Assembly: GCA_017501525.1 (NCBI GenBank)
Contig: JAFVWT010000017.1
Location: 41,144 to 105,143 of the forward strand
Direction: 5' to 3'
Source of the DNA: Bacteroidales bacterium
GTDB lineage: Bacteria; Bacteroidota; Bacteroidia; Bacteroidales; UBA932
Length of the DNA: 64,000 bases
Part shown: positions 9,111 to 16,533 of the stretch, one piece after another
Numbering within the stretch: position 1 is the first letter of the stretch
How the letters are laid out: every line of letters starts with the position of its first letter
Notes under the pieces: generated by a model
What the model saw: only the letters and a program-made list of their open reading frames with translations
Told to the model about the DNA's origin: nothing
The model's database searches: none
Made by a program: the position numbers and the translations under genes

Positions 9111-10016
9111 TTATTTTGCGGACAATGCTGCAAGAGCGATTGAATTAAGTTTTGTTTCAATACTGTCTGCGCGGCTTGAAAGAACGCAAGGAGCCATAGC
9201 ACCGGCTACGATAGCAGCTTGTTTAACACCTACGCAAAGTTGTGAGTTAACTTTATAGAATACGTTTGCCGACTCGATGTTAGGGAATAGCAAGCAGTCT
9301 GCATCACCTGCAACGGGGCTAGCGAGTTTCTTGATTTCAACAGCCTCTTTTGAGATAGCAACGTCAAGAGTCAAAGGACCGTCAGCGACACAACCGGGGA
9401 TCTCACCTCTATCAACTTTTTTAGAGATAATAGCTGCATCTACACAAGCGGGCATACCTTCAAGCATTTGTTCTGTAGCTGCAATGATTGCCAACTTAGG
9501 TTTCTCAATTTGAAGAGATTTTGCTGTATTTACAAGATATTTTGCAATTGCAATTTTTTGTTTCAAGTCAGGCAATGGAATAACAGCCATATCACCCAAT
9601 ACCACAAGTTTATGATAGTTAGGGTTTTGAAGAACACAAACGTGGCTCAATACAGCTTTGGGAGGGAGAAGACCTTTCTCTTTATTAAGGATACCTCTCA
9701 TATATTTGTCGGTAGAGCACAAACCTTTCATAAGGATGTCACCTTCACCGTTTCTTACCATCTCAACAGCCTGTGCGATAGATTTCAATTCATTGTCATT
9801 GTGAACGATAGTCAATTTTGAAGGATCCAGCTTTTCGTGTTCACAAACTGCCATAATTTTTTCAGTATCACCTACCAAAGTAGCATCAACGATACCCAAT
9901 TCAACTGCTTTGTAAGCAGCAGTAATAGTGTGATCATCGACTGCCCAAGCAGCAACTAAACGTTTTTTTGATTTAGAACGAAGAAGTTCAAAAATTTGGT
10001 CAAAATTTGTAATCAT
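9111..10016 (-). CDS. ptb: Phosphate butyryltransferase
   Basis: A 301-residue enzyme of the phosphate acetyl/butyryltransferase family. It converts butyryl-CoA and phosphate to butyryl phosphate. Typical segments are the N-terminal LVAAWAVDDHTITAAYKAVELGI, a central VLSHVCVLQNP, and GPLTLDVAISKEA near residue 215; the length fits Ptb rather than the longer Pta. It lies between ackA and buk with spacers of 12 and 35 bases, so the three genes are almost certainly cotranscribed. No pta is adjacent, so this Ptb may also serve acetyl-CoA, which is inference. Confidence 0.92.
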   Translation of the reverse strand: MITNFDQIFELLRSKSKKRLVAAWAVDDHTITAAYKAVELGIVDATLVGDTEKIMAVCEHEKLDPSKLTIVHNDNELKSIAQAVEMVRNGEGDILMKGLCSTDKYMRGILNKEKGLLPPKAVLSHVCVLQNPNYHKLVVLGDMAVIPLPDLKQKIAIAKYLVNTAKSLQIEKPKLAIIAATEQMLEGMPACVDAAIISKKVDRGEIPGCVADGPLTLDVAISKEAVEIKKLASPVAGDADCLLFPNIESANVFYKVNSQLCVGVKQAAIVAGAMAPCVLSSRADSIETKLNSIALAALSAK

Positions 10017-10028
10017 AGTAACTCTATT

Positions 10029-11240
10029 TTATTTATTATTTACAAGATTCATTGTATCTTGAGCTATCACAAGCTCTTCATTTGTAGTCAAGGTAACCAC
10101 TTTTACCTTAGAACCATCTTTGGTCAAAATTTTATCTTCACCTCTAACGCCATCATTTCTTGAATCGTCAAAGTCAACTCCAAGATACTCCAATGTCGAG
10201 CAAATCTCCTTACGTAAAGGTGCATCGTTTTCTCCGATACCTCCGGTAAATACAATTGCATCGATACCTCCCATCACAGCACTATAGGCGCCGATATATT
10301 TTCTTACACTGTGACAAAACATTCCGAGTGCGAGAGCCGAGCGGTAATTTCCACCCTCAGCTGCCTGCTGAACGTCACGACAGTCTGAAGAGAGACCAGA
10401 AATACCAAGGAAACCGCTCTTCTTGTTCAAAAGGGCATTTATACCGTCTGCATTGAGATTTTCTTTATTCTGAAGATATGTAATGACACCGGCATCAATG
10501 TTTCCGCAACGGGTTCCCATTACAACTCCTTCAACAGGTGTAAATCCCATTGAAGTATCCATTGATTTACCATCTTTCACCGCTGTAACAGAACCTCCAT
10601 TACCCAAATGGCAGGTTACTATCTTCGAATTATTTATATCAAGTCCCAATACATCACAAGCCTTTTTCGCAACAAATTTGTGTGATGTTCCATGGAATCC
10701 GTAACGACGAACTTTGTAATTCTCATAACATTCGTATGGAATTGCATACATATATGCATAGTCGGGCATTGTCTGATGGAACGATGTGTCAAATACCGCC
10801 ACCTGGGGAACTGTAGGCAACAATGTTTCTACAGCCCTTATACCCAACAAGTTTGCAGGGTTATGAAGAGGTGCAAGCTCACATAGTTCTTCAATACCTT
10901 CAATAACTTTAGCATCAACTATACAAGATTTAGGGAACAATTCTCCACCATGAGCGACCCTGTGACCCACTGCATCGATCTCATTCAATGAGCTGAGGAC
11001 ACCACATTGGGGATCTGTAATCAATTCAAGGACACTTTTTATACCCTCTGTATGGTCAGGAACCGGTTTATTAATTTCAACTTTTTGTTTTCCGGTGGGC
11101 TTATGGGTAATATCCCCGTGCTCCATACCGATTCTTTCTACAAGACCTTTTGCAAGCAAAGAGTATTCAGATTCTGATTGCATGTTCAAGACTTGATACT
11201 TTAACGAAGAACTTCCGCAATTAAATACAAGTACAATCAT
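10029..11240 (-). CDS. ackA: Acetate kinase
   Basis: A 403-residue acetate kinase that forms acetate and ATP from acetyl phosphate and ADP. Seen motifs: NCGSSSLKYQV at the N-terminus (phosphate loop), HRVAHGGE, FDTSFHQTMP, RRYGFHGTSH, HLGNGGSV and the adenosine loop FTGGIGEN. All are canonical and the length is normal. It is the promoter-proximal gene of the ackA-ptb-buk cluster, with a -7 box at 11278-11285. The cluster joins acetate and butyrate substrate-level phosphorylation in one transcription unit. Confidence 0.96.
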   Translation of the reverse strand: MIVLVFNCGSSSLKYQVLNMQSESEYSLLAKGLVERIGMEHGDITHKPTGKQKVEINKPVPDHTEGIKSVLELITDPQCGVLSSLNEIDAVGHRVAHGGELFPKSCIVDAKVIEGIEELCELAPLHNPANLLGIRAVETLLPTVPQVAVFDTSFHQTMPDYAYMYAIPYECYENYKVRRYGFHGTSHKFVAKKACDVLGLDINNSKIVTCHLGNGGSVTAVKDGKSMDTSMGFTPVEGVVMGTRCGNIDAGVITYLQNKENLNADGINALLNKKSGFLGISGLSSDCRDVQQAAEGGNYRSALALGMFCHSVRKYIGAYSAVMGGIDAIVFTGGIGENDAPLRKEICSTLEYLGVDFDDSRNDGVRGEDKILTKDGSKVKVVTLTTNEELVIAQDTMNLVNNK

Positions 11241-11277
11241 AACTATTGGATTTTGACTAATATAATTCTTAATCTTG

Positions 11278-11285
11278 CAAAGATA
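11278..11285 (-). promoter_or_regulatory. -7 promoter box of ackA-ptb-buk
   Basis: TATCTTTG on the minus strand, 37 bases before the ackA ATG, matches the Bacteroidetes TAnnTTTG consensus exactly. Confidence 0.7.
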
Positions 11286-11321
11286 ATCAAATAATAGGAA
11301 TATTACGAAGAAATTCCTATC

Positions 11322-12404
11322 TTGCTCAAAAATAATTTGAGAGGTATGAGGAGAGAGCTTTTTTTACTATTATGTGCCCTATTTCTATTTATCGGAAATC
11401 TGATTTCTGCATATTTGCTAACACCTAAATCAATCCCTTTTATCCTAATTCTAATAATAATTGCAATAATACTTTCACGATATATTAAAGTCACTTTTTT
11501 GGCAATCTTCCTCCTTTTGGGAGCTCTTGGAAAACAATACTCAGTCTTCGAGAGAATCTTCCCTGAAAATACGGATAGAAACATATCAGAAATTTTGCTC
11601 GAAGAGAGGGAGAGATTTTCAAATTACATAGACAACCTATACCATGGTCGGGACGATAATTCAATAGCTATAATCAAAGCACTGTCAATTGGTTCTAAAG
11701 AGCAAATTGATGACCAGGCCTGGGAAAATTTCAGAAAAAGTGGAACATTGCACCTGCTTGCCCTATCAGGAATGCACCTGGGGATAATATATCAGATGCT
11801 CCATTACCTGCTTGCAATTATGGGCAATTTCCCATTGGCAAGAAAGATCAAAAGTATCATTATCATCACTTCAATATGGCTATATACTATTTTCACCGGT
11901 GCAGGAGTATCGCTTCTAAGAGCCTCTATAATGGCCACTGTCTATGAATTTGCAACTCTCATAGAAAGAGAGAAGAATGGAATAAATGCACTTTCCATAA
12001 GTGCAATAGTCATTATTTTAATATGGCCGGAGGCCCCTCTTGGAGCAGGATTCCAACTCTCATTCGGTGCAATGATGGGAATCTTTCTAATCTATCCACA
12101 TCTGGCAAAATTATCAACTCCTAAGAATTTCATAGTTGGATATATCCTGAGAATCACTTTGTTTTCAGTAAGTTGCACAATTTTCACCACCCCGTTGCTA
12201 CTTTTCAGATTCAATACCTACGCATTGTTTTCCATGCTTACGAACTTATTATGTACACCACTGATAACTGTTTCAATGGGTCTTATACCTATAAGTATAG
12301 CCTCATCTGTCATTGTTCCCCAACTAAATGGCCTCATCAATTTTCTATTATTCAAAACCATCGAGATATTCAGTTTTATCAATCACGTATTAGGCAATAT
12401 ATAA
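11322..12404 (+). CDS. ComEC/Rec2-type membrane protein, competence domain only
   Basis: A 360-residue polytopic membrane protein with about nine hydrophobic segments. It carries the ComEC core motif LLALSGMHLG, a later GAGVSLLRASIMA and LGAGFQLSFGAMMGI, all characteristic of the Competence domain (PF03772). ComEC forms the inner-membrane channel for single-stranded DNA in transformation. This protein lacks both the N-terminal OB-like DUF4131 part and the C-terminal metallo-beta-lactamase domain, so it is much shorter than classical ComEC. The start may be the ATG at 11322 or the one at 11346 (MRRELF). A DNA-uptake role is uncertain. Confidence 0.82.
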   Translation: MLKNNLRGMRRELFLLLCALFLFIGNLISAYLLTPKSIPFILILIIIAIILSRYIKVTFLAIFLLLGALGKQYSVFERIFPENTDRNISEILLEERERFSNYIDNLYHGRDDNSIAIIKALSIGSKEQIDDQAWENFRKSGTLHLLALSGMHLGIIYQMLHYLLAIMGNFPLARKIKSIIIITSIWLYTIFTGAGVSLLRASIMATVYEFATLIEREKNGINALSISAIVIILIWPEAPLGAGFQLSFGAMMGIFLIYPHLAKLSTPKNFIVGYILRITLFSVSCTIFTTPLLLFRFNTYALFSMLTNLLCTPLITVSMGLIPISIASSVIVPQLNGLINFLLFKTIEIFSFINHVLGNI

Positions 12405-12423
12405 CCTGCATTTTCAATTTTCC

Positions 12424-12769
12424 GTATATTTGCACCGCAAGGGTGCAGATATACGGCTTCGCTCGTTGAGAAAATCAAAGACAAGCTTTGCTTTTTTTAT
12501 TTCCCGCGTCGTATATTTGCACCACAAGGGTGCAGATATACGGCTTCGCTCGTTGAGAAAATCAAAGACAGACTTTGCTTTTTTTATTTCCCGCGTCGTA
12601 TATTTGCACCACAAGGGTGCAGATATACGGCTTCGCTCGTTGAGAAAATCAAAGACAGGCTTTGCTTTTTTATTTCCTGCGTCGTATATTTGCACCGCAA
12701 GGGTGCAGATATACGGCTTCGCTCGTTGAGAAAATCAAAGACAAGCTTTGCTTTTCACTCGCTCGCGTC
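12424..12769 (+). repeat. Tandem array A: four 86-87 bp promoter-hairpin units
   Basis: Four near-identical units start at 12424, 12511, 12598 and 12684 (periods 87, 87, 86, then 86 to the next box). Each starts GTATATTTGCACC, which contains the -7 box TATATTTG. This pairs over 13 bases with GGTGCAGATATAC around a 5-base loop (one T-G pair). A GGCTTCGCTCGTTG core follows, then CAAAG(5 nt)CTTTG, and in units 1-3 a run of six to eight T, resembling a rho-independent terminator. The array ends at the promoter of the PurF-like gene. Open frames on both strands arise only because 87 is a multiple of three. Confidence 0.9.
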
Positions 12770-12770
12770 G

Positions 12771-12778
12771 TATATTTG
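12771..12778 (+). promoter_or_regulatory. -7 promoter box of the PurF-like gene, fifth copy of the repeat start
   Basis: TATATTTG lies 17 bases before the ATG at 12796. It is the start of an incomplete fifth repeat unit whose inverted-repeat right arm is absent. Confidence 0.65.
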
Positions 12779-12795
12779 CCAAAAATTTTAATAAC

Positions 12796-14232
12796 ATGGG
12801 AGGAGTATTTGGAGTTATCTCTACAAAAAAATGTACCAATGATTTGTTCTTTGGTGTTGACTACCATTCACATCTTGGAACCAGAAGAGGTGGTATGGCC
12901 GTGTATAATGGTAATGGCATATTTGCCCGGGACATCCACTCTTTGGAAAACACCTACTTCAGAGTAAAATTTGAAAAGGACATTTTGAAATATACCGGAA
13001 ACTCCGGCATTGGTGTTATCAGCGACACAGACGCACAACCTATTGTAGTAAACTCACACTTAGGGCGTTTTGCAATAGTTACAGTTGGTAAAATTCGAAA
13101 CATCAAGGAACTGGAAAAAGAGCTTCTTGAGCAGAACAAAAACTTCACAGAACTTAGTTCAGGTGACACAAACCCCACAGAGCTTATAGCCCAAATCATT
13201 ACCTGTTCACCCACTTTCGCTCAAGGAATTGAGGAAGTTCAAAAGAAAATCAAAGGTTCTTGTTCATTCTTGATACTCACCGAAGATTCAATAATAGCAT
13301 CAAGAGACCTTTATGGAAGGACACCTCTTGTATTGGGGAAAAAGGATACTGTGGATGACAATGGTGAAGAAGTTACAGCACATGCTATTGCTACCGAAAC
13401 TTGCAGTTTCCCGAATTTGCTGTACAAAGATGAATATGTCCTTGGACCCGGTGAAGCCATAGAAATCACTGCACAATCATTCAAACAAATAGTGCCACCT
13501 AAGCAGAAGAAACAATTTTGCTCGTTTATGTGGATTTACTACGGATACCCGCCAAGCAGTTATGAAAACATAAATGTTGACGAGGTCCGATATCGTTTGG
13601 GAAGAAGTCTTGCTCAAAGAGATGAGACTGAAATAGATATAGTATCTTCAATTCCTGACTCCGGCAGTTGCATGGCAATCGGATATTCTAATGGCAAACA
13701 ACTTCCTTACAGATCGGCTTACGTGAAATACACTCCCACCTGGCCCCGCAGTTTTACCCCGGTGACTCAGGACCAAAGAAATCTGGTGGCCAGAATGAAG
13801 CTTATTCCAAACAGCTCAATTCTTAAAGACAAGAGACTTGTATTCTGCGATGACTCAATTGTTAGAGGGACACAATTGAGAAATAATGTAAGATACCTAT
13901 ATGAATATGGTGCAAAAGAGGTACACATCAGAATCAGTTGTCCTCCTCTATTGTACCCTTGCGAATTCGTAAATTTCTCTGCTTCAAAATCTGTTCTTGA
14001 ACTTATAACAAGACGATACATCCTACAAAAGGAAGGTGATATGAACAAGAATCTTGAAAAATATGCCGACCACAACTCCGAAGAATATAAAGAAATGGTT
14101 GAGCATATAAGAGAGGAAATAAAAGCAGCCTCTCTGAAATTCAACACAGTAGAGGAACTTGTGGACGGTATCGGATTACCTAAGGAGATGATTTGCACAC
14201 ACTGCTTTGACGGAAGCAGCTACGGATATTAG
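12796..14232 (+). CDS. Amidophosphoribosyltransferase-like (PurF-family) protein lacking the N-terminal Cys nucleophile
   Basis: A 478-residue protein with a class II glutamine amidotransferase (Ntn) domain and a C-terminal phosphoribosyltransferase domain, as in PurF. The PRPP loop LVFCDDSIVRGT (about residues 348-359) is intact, and DYHSHLGTRRGGMA fits the Ntn-domain core. True PurF starts MCGI, where Cys becomes the glutaminase nucleophile; this one starts MGGVFG, so the glutaminase site lacks its nucleophile. It may use free ammonia, or be a Bacteroidetes paralogue with another role. Start 12796 is chosen because the upstream start at 12748 would precede the promoter box. Confidence 0.82.
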   Translation: MGGVFGVISTKKCTNDLFFGVDYHSHLGTRRGGMAVYNGNGIFARDIHSLENTYFRVKFEKDILKYTGNSGIGVISDTDAQPIVVNSHLGRFAIVTVGKIRNIKELEKELLEQNKNFTELSSGDTNPTELIAQIITCSPTFAQGIEEVQKKIKGSCSFLILTEDSIIASRDLYGRTPLVLGKKDTVDDNGEEVTAHAIATETCSFPNLLYKDEYVLGPGEAIEITAQSFKQIVPPKQKKQFCSFMWIYYGYPPSSYENINVDEVRYRLGRSLAQRDETEIDIVSSIPDSGSCMAIGYSNGKQLPYRSAYVKYTPTWPRSFTPVTQDQRNLVARMKLIPNSSILKDKRLVFCDDSIVRGTQLRNNVRYLYEYGAKEVHIRISCPPLLYPCEFVNFSASKSVLELITRRYILQKEGDMNKNLEKYADHNSEEYKEMVEHIREEIKAASLKFNTVEELVDGIGLPKEMICTHCFDGSSYGY

Positions 14233-14287
14233 TAATATAGTACTAAGACATATTGGAGATCTCTGTTGAGATTATCTGCACATAAAA

Positions 14288-14331
14288 GGAATGTTCTATA
14301 ATTGATACAAAGTTAATCATAGGACATTCCT
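14288..14331 (+). terminator. Hairpin after the PurF-like gene, possible terminator or minimal dispersed element
   Basis: AGGAATGTTCTAT and ATAGGACATTCCT form a 13-bp stem with one mismatched pair, 55 bases after the stop. There is no long T tract. The arms match the termini (ATGTTCTATAA) of the dispersed inverted-repeat elements found elsewhere in this window. Confidence 0.5.
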
Positions 14332-14360
14332 AAATGTTTGTTATATATGTAAAATCTTCT

Positions 14361-14368
14361 TATCTTTG
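14361..14368 (+). promoter_or_regulatory. -7 promoter box of the RRM gene
   Basis: TATCTTTG, an exact TAnnTTTG match, lies 27 bases before the ATG at 14396. Confidence 0.7.
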
Positions 14369-14395
14369 CATGTCAACTAAATTTAAACTCAGGAT

Positions 14396-14671
14396 ATGAA
14401 TATATTTGTATCAAGCCTAAATTTCAAGGCACGGAAAGAAGATCTCATTGACTTATTTGCTCCTTTCGGAGAAGTTACAGCTGCAAGAATCATTGTCAAT
14501 ACCGAAACACGACGTTCTCGTGGATATGGCTTTGTTGAGATGTCCCAAGAGGACGGACTAAAAGCTATTGAAGCTCTTAATGGTACAGAACATATGGGCA
14601 GAGTAATAAATGTAGCAGTTGGGAATGAAAAAACACAAAAGACTGCTACTCAAGAGTCAAAAACTGAGTAA
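14396..14671 (+). CDS. Small RRM RNA-binding protein
   Basis: A 91-residue single RNA-recognition-motif protein. RNP2 is NIFVSSLNF at residues 2-10 and RNP1 is RGYGFVEM near residues 42-49, carrying the aromatic residues that stack on RNA bases. A short Lys/Thr/Gln-rich tail follows. Bacteroidetes commonly encode such proteins; members of this group act as post-transcriptional regulators in Bacteroides. The gene is monocistronic, with its own -7 box and a strong terminator 5 bases after the stop. Its RNA targets cannot be seen here. Confidence 0.93.
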   Translation: MNIFVSSLNFKARKEDLIDLFAPFGEVTAARIIVNTETRRSRGYGFVEMSQEDGLKAIEALNGTEHMGRVINVAVGNEKTQKTATQESKTE

Positions 14672-14676
14672 TGCTA

Positions 14677-14710
14677 AGAGGCTGACAATTTGTTTTCAGC
14701 CTCTTTTTTA
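14677..14710 (+). terminator. Rho-independent terminator of the RRM gene
   Basis: AGAGGCTGA and TCAGCCTCT form a perfect stem, followed by TTTTTT. Confidence 0.9.
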
Positions 14711-15130
14711 TATTGATTGGCCGTTCTGATAGCGGCCTGACCATAATGAACTCCCCGACACTTCATAAAAGGATAATGGATAGATTTGGGGATTTTCTAT
14801 AAATTACAAGTTTTAAAGTTAAAACATCGTAACCTTACAACTTGAATCCTAAAACTTTTGCACCCCTTATGGCTTTTATCGGTGACATTCCATAAATTTC
14901 TGGAATGTCTTTTTTATCCTAATTACATCAACTAAAGTATTATGATTTATTTCTGGAAATGGAAATCTATATTTTGTGAAGAGATGGCAGAGCTATCTGA
15001 CGAAGTGAAGAGGATAAAGATGCCTAAAAATTGTGTATCAGGATAATAGGAAGAGAATAACTGCAACAATTAATGATTTTAGTAGAAATATTTGAACAGT
15101 TTCTATATATTTACAAAAAATTTGATCACA
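14711..15130. other. Spacer with an orphan terminator and a short ORF
   Basis: There is no convincing protein gene here. At 14884-14915 a perfect 9-bp hairpin (GACATTCCA / TGGAATGTC) followed by TTTTTT looks like a rho-independent terminator with no annotated gene ending at it. A 34-codon ORF at 14941-15045 (start MIYFWKWKS) has no recognisable homology and is probably chance. The CCATAAAT wording resembles the dispersed element. Confidence 0.5.
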
Positions 15131-16258
15131 ATGAACACGCTTCCCAAATATATTTTAATAGCTGCCGGGGTCTCTATCGCAGCATTCCTTTCGTGGTACT
15201 TCAGGGATATCATCATCTACATTGTTATATCTGCAATCGTTGCTATGATAGGACGTCCGATAGTCAGCAAATTGACAAACATCAAATTTAAGAAAATCTC
15301 TATCCCAAGATGGGCAGCCTCTGCTCTGACACTTATTCTAATCATCTGTATCGTCCTCTCCCTTCTATTATTGCTAACACCTATGGTGGGAGAATTCTCA
15401 ACACTTATCAACAGCCTGAATATTGAAAATCTGGGAGAGAACATCAAGGAGCCTTTGTCAAGATTGAATGAATATATAATAAATACATTTCCATCCATTG
15501 ACAAAAATTTCAAAATAGAAATACTAGTTCTTGACTATATCAAGAATTTTGCAAGCATTGATACATTTTCGAATATTGTAACATCCTTCACATCAATTGT
15601 AACAGACTTTTCAATCGCAATATTCTCAGTCATATTCATATCATTCTTCCTACTGATGGAAAAAGGATTGATAACAAATACCATCACTGCATTCTTCTCA
15701 GACAGCAATGAAGAGAAGATAAGAAAAACGTCAGCATCCATAAACAAATATCTAAGCAGTTATTTTATTGGAATATGCATTGAATCACTCTGTATTGCAT
15801 TACTCAATAGCCTTGGACTTATCTTCATAGCCAAAATGGATACAGAGCTTGCAATTGTCATCGGCTTCACTTCCGGTGTTTTGAATATTATACCATATAT
15901 AGGTCCACTGATTGGAGACATATTGGCGGTTGTAATGGGAATGGTATTTCACCTTAATGGTGGGAACACACTTCCACTAACATTATACCTGACCCTAATT
16001 CTATCCATCTTTATTATTACACAACTAATTGACAACTACGTATTTCAGCCAATAATCTATTCAAACAGCGTCAAAGCACACCCCCTTGAAATATTCTTGA
16101 TAATCCTCATTGCCGGACAAATAGGAGGGGTAATAGGAATATTGGCAGCAATCCCTTTCTACACCATAATTAGAGTAATTCTCGTAGAATTCCTTCCTGA
16201 TAAGAAATTTGTAAAACGGCTGATAGGGAAACTCAACAACGAGCAATCCGACAAATAA
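15131..16258 (+). CDS. AI-2E family transporter (PerM/TqsA-like)
   Basis: A 375-residue polytopic membrane protein with about eight hydrophobic segments. It has the AI-2E family layout: two N-terminal helices (AAFLSWYFRDIIIYIVISAIVA), a soluble segment, and the C-terminal signature FTSGVLNIIPYIGPLIG. Members export autoinducer-2 or act as Na+/H+ antiporters, so the substrate is open. The start at 15131 (MNTLPKY) is preferred over the in-frame 15092, because an AT-rich promoter-like stretch lies between them. It appears monocistronic. Confidence 0.88.
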   Translation: MNTLPKYILIAAGVSIAAFLSWYFRDIIIYIVISAIVAMIGRPIVSKLTNIKFKKISIPRWAASALTLILIICIVLSLLLLLTPMVGEFSTLINSLNIENLGENIKEPLSRLNEYIINTFPSIDKNFKIEILVLDYIKNFASIDTFSNIVTSFTSIVTDFSIAIFSVIFISFFLLMEKGLITNTITAFFSDSNEEKIRKTSASINKYLSSYFIGICIESLCIALLNSLGLIFIAKMDTELAIVIGFTSGVLNIIPYIGPLIGDILAVVMGMVFHLNGGNTLPLTLYLTLILSIFIITQLIDNYVFQPIIYSNSVKAHPLEIFLIILIAGQIGGVIGILAAIPFYTIIRVILVEFLPDKKFVKRLIGKLNNEQSDK

Positions 16259-16271
16259 ACTATTTGAGATA

Positions 16272-16325
16272 AAGTTCTATAAAAGAGTTTCCCGAAAGTT
16301 GTGGAATCTTTTCTGAGAAGAATTT
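16272..16325 (+). repeat. Left-end fragment of the dispersed terminal-inverted-repeat element (copy D)
   Basis: It starts AGTTCTATAAAAGAG and continues through GTGGAATCTTTTCTGAG, matching the left half of the full element at 24610-24782. No right end is found before the next gene. Confidence 0.55.
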
Positions 16326-16432
16326 TAGTAAATCATTTGTTCCCCATTTACTTGGAAAATCATCCCTACTCTGCTTCAACCAAATAATACTATTGGTACA
16401 GATTAGACAAAATAAGAAAAGTCAACAAAATA

Positions 16433-16462
16433 GGCCGGTCTCATCAATTATGAAACCGGCCC
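16433..16462 (-). terminator. Terminator of gyrA-TPR operon
   Basis: GGCCGGTTTCAT and ATGAGACCGGCC (minus strand, one G-T pair) form a long GC-rich stem followed by TATTTTG. Confidence 0.75.
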
Positions 16463-16533
16463 ACTTTTTAAATATCTTTATTTAAGGTAATATCTATAAA
16501 TTACAATATCACAATCTGTAGATTACCATTAAA

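Noticed and set aside
12414-12747. Long open frames on both strands across array A
   Set aside because: The repeat period of 87 is a multiple of three, so any stop-free unit gives a long frame. The peptide is a repeat of the same 29 residues without a start signal.
12424-12769. CRISPR array
   Set aside because: Units are continuous repeats without unique spacers, and no cas gene is present.
14941-15045. 34-codon ORF (MIYFWKWKS)
   Set aside because: No ribosome-binding context, promoter box or recognised relatives; probably chance.
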